From the NCBI GenBank assembly GCA_002007465.1, contig LNAC01000001.1, positions 9,821,548 through 9,885,547 on the forward strand: a DNA stretch of 64,000 bases, read 5' to 3'. Positions 57,097 to 64,000 of the stretch are shown here, piece after piece. Under the pieces are notes generated by a model. The model was not told where the DNA came from and ran no database searches. It saw nothing but the letters and a program-made list of their open reading frames with translations. Source of the stretch: Ailurus styani. Taxonomy: Eukaryota; Chordata; Mammalia; Carnivora; Ailuridae. The first letter of the stretch is position 1; each line of letters opens with the position of its first letter. The position numbers and the translations under genes were made by a program.

Positions 57097-57158
57097 AAAC
57101 TAGTCTCTCCACTTTTATAGACTTGTGAAATTTCTGTAATAAAAGCTTGAATAAAAAG

Positions 57159-59180
57159 AGAGGATAAGAAAAACATAAAATGGCCTTTCCCTCATTTCAG
57201 AATACCTTTATCCAGGTATAATTCATAGTGCACACACAAAAAATGAATCTGGACTTTCCAATTCCCCAAACAGATAGCTAACTTTAAATTTAAAACAAAA
57301 AAACATTTAGAGATCTTTATTTCAGTTCACTTCAAGTTTATTGTCATCGCAATAATTAAAACAAAAGAAAAAAAAAAAACCCAAGCCAAATAAGACACAA
57401 GGTATCTGGGAATTGATTTCAGCACATTCTCAAAATTTCCTTTTCACAAAAGACTTGGAAATGTCAGTGCTAAAAAGAGGCAGCTAACCAACCGCCACAA
57501 AAAAAATCTCAGATAATTAGAACGCTTCCTCCTTCTCCTCTCTTTTTTCCCATCTGTTTCTTTTTTGAAGTACTATTTTCTTAATTTACAAATTGCCATT
57601 GATAAGATTATAATAACTGTCAGTAGCAGAGTTTTGAGGGATGCATAGAATAATAATGGATTTACCTGTTTCTTGTGTTGCACTCATTTTAAAATTAAGG
57701 TTTACACAAAGTTTCCATTATCTTATAAATAGAAGCACATTATTCACAGCAAACTGCCCTGAACTTTGACTTTTGTAAGGTGGTTATTTTGAAGTTAGAA
57801 CAGTCAGGGTCTTGCCTGGCTTGGAAGAGCACCTTGCAAATGGCAGCGGGAGAGAGCAGGTGTCCCTGATGGGGAAGAGACCGATGGCCACCCCACCTGT
57901 GACATCTGCTGCTGTCCTTGTTGGGAAGGGCTCTCAGGTGGACCACTGGCCCCATTTGGGTGAGCTCATTGATGATTTTTATAAGTAATAATAATCATAA
58001 TTTCTCTCAGGAAGGTGTCATGATGACCAAAGAATGAAGAGGGAACACTTAGATTCGTTTGCACAGCCTGTGTCTTTAGCAGGACACCTCAGAACTTTGC
58101 AGTGAATTTTTACCAATGATTTGGTGACCTGTTTTGCATTGTAAAGATGATAGTTTTGGAAACAAAGTGAAGACCGAGACCAGTGATGGAGGGTTGTTTG
58201 CTGCTGTGGCCTCTCTGCATTCTTTTGGTGAACAAAGATTTATCAAGCACGAAGCATTTTCATTGCACTAGGTGCTCTGGGAGATGTCTGAGGGGAAGTG
58301 CGGGATCTCAGCATGGTGAGCATTTAGTGAGGGGGGTGGTGAAACAGAACAGTGCTTCTAAGTTTGTATTCTAATCAAGTATGGCTCAGAGAAAGGGATA
58401 TGCTATTTCAGATGAGTCGATTGTCACAATTTCTGGTCTCAGGGGGGACCGACAAGGGAGGGTTCCTACAAAAGGTTGTACTTGAGCTGGGCGTTGAAGG
58501 TTGGTAGAATGTAGACACTGGTGCATGCAACTGTGGGGGGGAGTGGGGACAAGTCTGGGGAGAGCATTTCTGATGAGAGAAACGCCATAAACAAAAGGCC
58601 AGGAGGTGGGAAGGTGGGGCAGTGTCTGGAGAACAGGGACACATTTGTCTACACCCGGTTTTATCCACCCTTCGGAGTCTGAGGTCACTGTCCCTGCCTC
58701 CCACGCCTGCCTGTGTCTGTAATGTTTCTTCCAAAGAGCAAATCAGTTGTATCTGTTGGAAGGGGAAAGTTCTTTCAGAGTGTTTATGAGGATAATTCTT
58801 TCAATTCCACTATCTACAGTGATGGTGAGATAATTAGATTGTGAATGACGGAGAACTAGGATTTGGTTTTCTGAGTCTCTTGGTCGTTGGTTTCATTTTA
58901 GAGCTGATGGATTGTTTTAAGAAAATTCACTGCCAGAGCTTAAAAAACCTGATGAATTTGTACTGAGCTAATTACAAAATATTTATTTATTTTACCAAAG
59001 GGATGCCTGAAGGGTCTTCCTATCAATAACCAGATTCCCTCATGGTGTTTACACTATAGTGTCTTTTGCTACAATTTGGTTTACACCGAATTTTGAGGTT
59101 CAAGTGTATGGTATGAGACACACTGTAACACAAGACAGAGAACATGCAGGTTTGTCTCCATCAGTGAGTTGGTTTTGTTT
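57159..59180. other. Non-coding stretch with an L2 relic, no gene seen
   Basis: AT-rich unique sequence to about 58200, with an A-run at 57367-57379. The L2 relic at 58210-58640 is listed separately. No exon is supported. Confidence 0.4.
58210..58640 (-). repeat. L2 LINE relic (reverse)
   Basis: 'ttggtgaacaaagatttatc', 'aagcacgaagcattttcatt', 'gcactaggtgctctgggaga' begin the reverse L2 order, continued by 'gtacttgagctgggcgttga', 'agagcatttctgatgagaga' and 'aaacaaaaggccaggaggtg'. Divergent but collinear. Confidence 0.75.
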
Positions 59181-59413
59181 CTTTTTATTAAAGATGAATT
59201 AATTTATTTTAGAGGGAGGGAGAGAGAGAGAGAGAGAACTAGCTGTATGTGAGCATGGGGAGTTGGGGCAAAAAAAGAGGGAGAGAGAGTCGTAGGCAGA
59301 CTCTGTGCACAGCATAGAGCCTGACATGGGGCTCAATCTCATTACCCTGAGATCACAACCTGAGCTGAAACCAGGAGTCTGTCACCCAACTGACTGCACC
59401 ACTTGGGAGCCTC
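59181..59413 (-). mobile_element. Old, diverged CAN SINE (reverse)
   Basis: 'ctttttattaaagatgaatt', a GA-rich part, 'gtcgtaggcagactctgtgc', 'agcctgacatggggctcaat' and 'ctcattaccctgagatcaca' then 'acctgagctgaaaccaggag' and 'ctgactgcaccacttgggag' follow the reverse CAN order. It is much more diverged than other copies. Possible target-site duplication: tctccatcagtg left (59156-59167), tctccatcggac right (59412-59423). Confidence 0.88.
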
Positions 59414-59772
59414 TCCATCGGACAGTTTTTATGTTAGGCGTTCACAAAGGAAGGACTGCGTTCATGGCCTGACCTAGTGGTCTTCATGTTCAGGACTGTC
59501 CGTGCCAGATCCCTGAAATCTTAGAACTCATATTAGCATTTATTTTTATGAGAAAGAACTTAATCTTACTGATACTTAATGGGCAGATGGACAGCAGTCC
59601 ATATAGGTAATTTTAAAGTAAATATATACAAATCTGGGTCGTGTGTTCACAAAAGTTGGGGGGCTGGCTCACATTTGACTGGTAAGTGGCTGAATGTTTT
59701 ACACTTTGAACAATAGCCTTGACATGGACCAGCTGAAGCTTTTTGCTTTTTGATTAAGAGCAGGGGGACCCG

Positions 59773-59968
59773 GGGGGCACCTGGGTGGCTCAGTTGGTTG
59801 GGCAGCTGCCTTCGACTCAGGTCATGATCCTGGAGTCCTGGGATCGAGTCCTGCATCAGGCTTCCTGCTCAGCAGTTAGTTTGCTTCTCCCTCTGACCTT
59901 TCTCCTCTCATGCTTGCTCTCATTCTCTCTCTCTCAAATAAATAAATAAAATCTTAAAAAAAAAAAAA
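59773..59968 (+). mobile_element. CAN SINE, full length
   Basis: Reads gggggcacctgggtggctca, then gttggttgggcagctgcctt, 'catgatcctggagtcctggg', 'cctgctcagcagttagtttg' and (AAAT)n with a 15-A tail. A perfect 17-bp target-site duplication aagagcagggggacccg is at 59756-59772 and 59969-59985. The head is a different subtype from the young mustelid one, but the perfect duplication and long A tail suggest a fairly recent insertion. Confidence 0.97.
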
Positions 59969-61059
59969 AAGAGCAGGGGGACCCGTGACGGTGTTTTAAG
60001 CTGGGGAGGGGCACACTTGGGGATGCGTTTTAGTAAGGTCACTTGGGTTACCCTGTGCAGAATGGATTGGATTAGATTGGAGAGGGGTGGGGTGACTAGT
60101 TAGAAGACTACTAGTCTAGTGTCTGAGGACTCTACAGTTGTGGGATAAAGAGCTGGGACCAGGAGGCCATGCAGGCTGTGTAAACAGTCCTGGTATCGTC
60201 AATTCGATATCGTCTTTGGTGCGATTTTGTTATTGTTTAGTTTTCCATTGTGCCTTCTGGCTTTATGACACAGATGTGTGTATCCATTACGGCGAGGAGG
60301 CCAGTGCTGTGGCTAACAAAGACTTGCCCTAATGAAATGGGGTATTTTCAGAGACTTTGAATTGGGAAATAGCCACTTAATGCTAACGTGACTCGTTTGC
60401 TGAAAACAGAGGAGGTTTGGCCCTGTGAGCCAGGACTCCAGCTCGGACACTTGTTTACTTACTTACTATGGGTCTTTCTTGCTCGGAGGTAAGGGCAGAG
60501 ACTGTCAATTTCCAGCCCAGGAACTGACTCTGACACATAGGAGGAGCTCAATAAATCTCTCAAGTGTGCTCAGCTCTGGACTTGCCCACGAACATCAGTC
60601 AGCCTTGTCCCAAAGCTGCCCCGGCCTGTGTTGGGGGAGCGACGCCCCTGCTGGATGGCAGGGCTTAGCATCTGTGCCCCAGGCCCTGAATAGTTCTGGA
60701 CAGCTCTCGTTTGTAAAGCAACCCTCATTTTCACACACATTCCCCCGGCCTTCGGGGGAAGAGCAGAACAGGAAATGGAGAGCAGGTGTGTGTGTCCAAA
60801 TGGCCACAGGCCTGACCACGAGCAAGAGGCTGGTGTGGCCCCTCCATGTGGCCGGGAAGGGCGGAGGAAGGGAAGCTGCTAAGGACGAGAGAGGTGGTGA
60901 CGTTTTCATCACTCACTGGCTACGCTTTTCACTGCTACTGGCGTTCTCTTTTCTTTGTTTCTTAAGGAACAATTTGAAAAGCAAGCACATATTCTTCTTC
61001 CTCTCCTCTCTTTCTCTTCATTGGTTTAGGTGGATTACAGATTAATAATTTCAAAGCAG

Positions 61060-61215
61060 TCATGGTTAAGATTTATTGAGCCCTCACCACAGGCCAGGCA
61101 TTGTACTAAACACTTGAAAAAGGTTCAGTTTAATGAAAGCAAACAGTAGCCCTCTGTGAAGTAAGACAGTTAGCCCCATTTCACAGATGAGGAAATTGAG
61201 ATTTTTCAGAAAGAC
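61060..61215 (-). repeat. MIR relic (reverse)
   Basis: 'agatttattgagccctcacc', 'acaggccaggcattgtacta', 'aacacttgaaaaaggttcag', 'cccatttcacagatgaggaa' and attgagattttt follow the reverse MIR order. A central part is replaced by unrelated sequence. Confidence 0.75.
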
Positions 61216-62466
61216 CAAGTCAATGTGCTCATCACTTCACATACCTCTTAAACTGTGGGCCCAACAATGAAACCCCGGTGGGCTGACCCCAAAACCCACA
61301 GGCATAACTAACCTCCTCAAGTAATGTTACCTACCTTTTGCTTTTCAAGAGGAAGTCCTTTCACTGCTGCACACAGAACAGCATTTCCAATACAGTAGAC
61401 TTCCTCCCCAGGACACCTGGACCTAACCCGGACTCTGACTTCTTGGACAGAAGGGGCTCTGCTCTGTTCTTCTCTGTATCCCAACTCCCCGATGATAGAG
61501 ACTCAATAAATATCCACTCGATGAACATTGGGGTGACCTCCTTTCTCTGCTCTCAATCCTCAGACCCTCAGAAAAGATCTGAAGTTCATTTTGACTTTCA
61601 GGAACCGTCCAAGATCAGAAGTACATGGCAGTGTGCTTGCACTGACCTTGAAAGTGGCTTCTGTGGTGTCTTTGGGTGCCTCTTAATGAAAACTCATCAG
61701 GGGAGCTAGTGGCTCAAGATGGACTTGCCAACAAGGTAAAATTCCACTCTGTGATGAAAAGCATGAAAACCAAGTTCCGACGAGACAGCAGGGTTTTATT
61801 TGTTTTCACAGTGAGTGGAATTCCCTGGCTTTTCGAGCTTGTTCATCTGTCACAATCCTACTCTGAATTAGGACACAAAGGTTGGTGGATGTGGGCCTCA
61901 GGGCTTAGCTGCAGAGCTGAGACTCAGCACACAGATGAGTGCTGGTGGACCACGGTGGACGCCATCATGCCATTGGGCGGGACGGTGGGACTGTCGACTA
62001 TCCTCCTGCCTCAGGATTGAAGCCCATATCTGTGTTTTAAACTGTTTTTTAAGAGGATTTAGATGGGATCCCACAAGCTACATGGGATGATATATCTGCT
62101 CACTGATTTTAAATTTCCTTAACCCACTCAGCAGGGATTTTTACAGAGTAAAAGCATATTAAGGAATGACTTGTAACCTCAGGATCCTCCTAGGTCTCAC
62201 TGTAATGTGGTATCACTTTAATCCACAAGGATCTGACCTCTGGGACATCCATGTGGCAGAGAACATTGGGCAAGAGTGATCCAGTTACAGCCCGAGATAC
62301 CTCAAGGGATAGAAATTCTGACTTGATGACAAGGGGTGACACACCATTGGACCCAAGGCATGATTTACATTGCATTATCGGGGAGAAGGGTTATATCTTT
62401 GTTAAAACAACAACAGAAACTCTCCATTTTCTTGTAACTGCTGGAGCACCAAGTGTAGGTTGGTAA

Positions 62467-62507
62467 GTAAGAAGTAAAAGCTAGCTGGAGTAAGAAGTAA
62501 AAGCTAG
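62467..62507 (+). repeat. Small tandem duplication, 23-bp period
   Basis: gtaagaagtaaaagctag occurs at 62467-62484 and again at 62490-62507. Two perfect copies, unrelated to any transposable element I recognise. Confidence 0.95.
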
Positions 62508-62944
62508 TCTTGACTTTGACAATGACTTGTGTTTTGTGTCCGGTGCCTAGTAGGCACTTAGTAGACATTTGATGAGGGTTACATTAAGAAAGTCTTGGAC
62601 TAGGTATTTAACCTTTCTAGATTTCTTTTTTTTTTGTATCCATAAAAGAGTAGATGTGGATCACATGACTTTGAAGGTCCATCCCTTCTTCAACGGTCTG
62701 TGGCTGTGAGTCTTTCTGTAGGAAGGCACACTGAGGAGAGGGAGAGAGAGATTTAATTACAGAATTTAATTAAATCAGCATATCTTAAATGAGATCAGGC
62801 AGCCAAGGCATCCTTTTAATCAGTAACTTTATAAATGGTTAGTTGACGGGTGCCTGGGGAGTTTCAGAAACACCAAAATTATCAACAAGAATTCAGGGGT
62901 CACTGTGGTCAGAGGCTGGCTGTGGTGATTTAGTCCAGTATGGG

Positions 62945-63185
62945 TGGTATGATTTCACAGCTGAGAACATGGATCAGAAGGCCTGAGTCTGAGTCCTGGT
63001 TTTCCCACTCAGTCACTAGCCTGGTCTTTGGACAATTGTCTCCTCTTAAACTTTTATGTTTACAATTTACGTGTCATGGTGGTAACAATGCACCTTTCTT
63101 CATACCATCCCTGAAAAGGTTGAATGGAAGTTTCGCTGAAACACTTGGCACAATGCTTGGCATGGAGTAGAGGCCAAGCACATAT
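62945..63185 (+). repeat. MIR SINE relic
   Basis: 'ggatcagaaggcctgagtct', 'gagtcctggttttcccactc', 'agtcactagcctggtctttg', 'gacaattgtctcctcttaaa', 'gtggtaacaatgcacctttc' and 'cacttggcacaatgcttggc' with atggagtag follow the MIR plus-strand order. Confidence 0.78.
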
Positions 63186-64000
63186 TTGGGGGACAGATAA
63201 AGGACATGATCACCGTGTACCCAACGTTGTCCAGAAAACTTATCCAAACAGTTCAAGCAACAGCATTCTATGAAGTTCCCTACCTCTTTGAGAATGAGGA
63301 AGAATGCCTCAAGATATCTTTTATAAAGAAGATGCATTAAGAACACATGGTTTTTTTTGGTTCTGACTCAATGGTCATCTAATTAGGATATGACTTGCCT
63401 TATTTTGAGGAGGAAATGCTTTAACCTGCTAATGGGACCATTCCAGTCTGCTAACAGTGTACTATTTCTCATTACGGATCCATACACTGGCATTCTGGTT
63501 ATATACCCATCTTTTATGAGTTCACTTAGTTATTCAGTTATTATCTGGGGTTTGCCAAACCTGCTGAAACTAACTTCCTGGGGCAACAAAGTAGAAGGCC
63601 ACATCTTGAACTGAGGTCTAGACCCCAGGCGATGGCCTGAAGGACAGTTGACCCCACTGGAAAACATTGACCTTGCACCCACTGACCCTCTACCTGCCTT
63701 TCCTCAAGTGAAGGGTCCACCGTTGGGACTACTCAGGTTATTAAGATCCTAATAGAACTGTCTAGGCATTGGGTCTGTCACCACTAGCCCTGAGCATCTA
63801 AATGCAGAACTTAGGAAGGTCCAACGAATGAAGCAGGAACTCTTACCTTAGACCATGATTATAATCTTCTTGTGTTGGTTGGTACTAAGCCAAGATAATT
63901 GCATTTTACTGTAATTATGAAATGAATACAGAAAAAATATGAAATACTAGGATTGCAATGAAATACGAAGATTGCAAACTGAGAAAATATTGCAAATTCC
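63186..64000. other. Unique non-coding stretch to window end, no gene seen
   Basis: AT-rich sequence without a named repeat. The last 80 bases contain a small local echo ('atgaaatactaggattgcaa' and 'atgaaatacgaagattgcaa', both within 63939-63980). No exon is supported. Confidence 0.4.

Larger units (their letters stand above)
52691..57158 (+). mobile_element. Ancient L1 (ORF2 3' part and long 3' UTR), plus strand, with nested insertions
   Basis: The start (52691-53420) corresponds to old L1/HAL1-like ORF2 ('aattggatccatttctcata', 'agagatttaaatgtaaaaac', 'aaaatatttgcaacttctat', 'agacaattgacagaaaaaga'). After a SINE it continues 'gtgctggtaagaatgtgaaa', 'tgacccagcaattctatgtc' and 'ggccatacaaaggaatcagg'. 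The 54400-57158 part is a 3' UTR with the recognisable end 'aatttttgaagctggcagtg', 'ccagttcattaaactagtct' and, after the composite insertion, 'ctccacttttatagacttgt' with 'aatttctgtaataaaagctt'. All reading frames are destroyed. It may comprise more than one insertion (see the direct repeat). Confidence 0.85.
59986..62944. other. Non-coding stretch with MIR/L2 relics, no gene seen
   Basis: Contains short L2 3'-end phrases at about 60525-60560 ('ataggaggagctcaataaat') and 61450-61530 ('agagactcaataaatatcca', ctcgatgaac). The MIR at 61060-61215 and the 23-bp tandem duplication at 62467-62507 are listed separately. An open frame of 206 codons at 60425-61045 starts in the L2 phrase and has no domain. 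No exon is supported. Confidence 0.4.

Noticed and set aside
60425..61045. Open frame of 206 codons on the plus strand.
   Set aside because: Its early part runs through an L2 3'-end relic (about 60525-60560) and its end is a hydrophobic low-complexity translation of T-rich DNA. No domain is recognised.
1..64000. Any CRISPR array, bacterial operon, phage or integrative element.
   Set aside because: Sequence composition and the interspersed SINE/LINE landscape are mammalian throughout; direct repeats seen are transposon target-site duplications or microsatellites.

Overview
This window looks like nuclear DNA of a carnivoran mammal, most likely a mustelid (ferret, mink, ermine or a relative). 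The main evidence is about sixteen tRNA-Lys-type CAN SINEs, the family restricted to Carnivora. Five of them carry the head 'gtgggttaaa(g)c(c)ctct' and the body phrase 'gcctacttgtgatctct', which I associate from memory with mustelids rather than dogs, cats or bears. Species assignment is inference; no host gene is present to confirm it.

I find no protein-coding exon, no RNA gene and no CRISPR or prokaryotic feature. The open frames on both strands are short. They either overlap repeats or lack any recognisable domain, so I read the window as intergenic or deep intronic sequence. The only coding-derived sequence I recognise is decayed LINE-1 ORF2.

Layout: 0-7 kb is mostly unique, with one old SINE (4.4 kb) and a 62-bp duplication flanking a single N (5.8 kb). 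7-9.5 kb holds an L2, an LTR-like repeat and two nested SINEs. 9.5-19.4 kb is mostly unique with MIR/L2 relics and several AT-rich blocks that resemble conserved non-coding elements. 19.4-23.3 kb has a MaLR-type LTR and L2/MIR relics. 23.3-27.06 kb is one large ancient L1 on the minus strand, broken by a younger L1 fragment and by a SINE inside a SINE. 29-35 kb holds SINEs, including a tail-to-tail inverted pair, MIR, two L2 copies tail-to-tail and long GT repeats. 35-52.6 kb is mostly unique; its 35-37.3 kb part is GC-rich. 52.7-57.15 kb is a second ancient L1, on the plus strand, carrying a SINE, a CA repeat and a composite SINE + young L1 insertion. 57-64 kb is unique sequence with two SINEs and L2/MIR relics.

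There is no gene system to assemble. The informative content is the layered insertion history, readable from target-site duplications, plus several non-B-DNA-prone tracts and candidate regulatory blocks. Repeat-family names come from recalled consensus phrases and should be checked with RepeatMasker. I did not find an undescribed biological system here.
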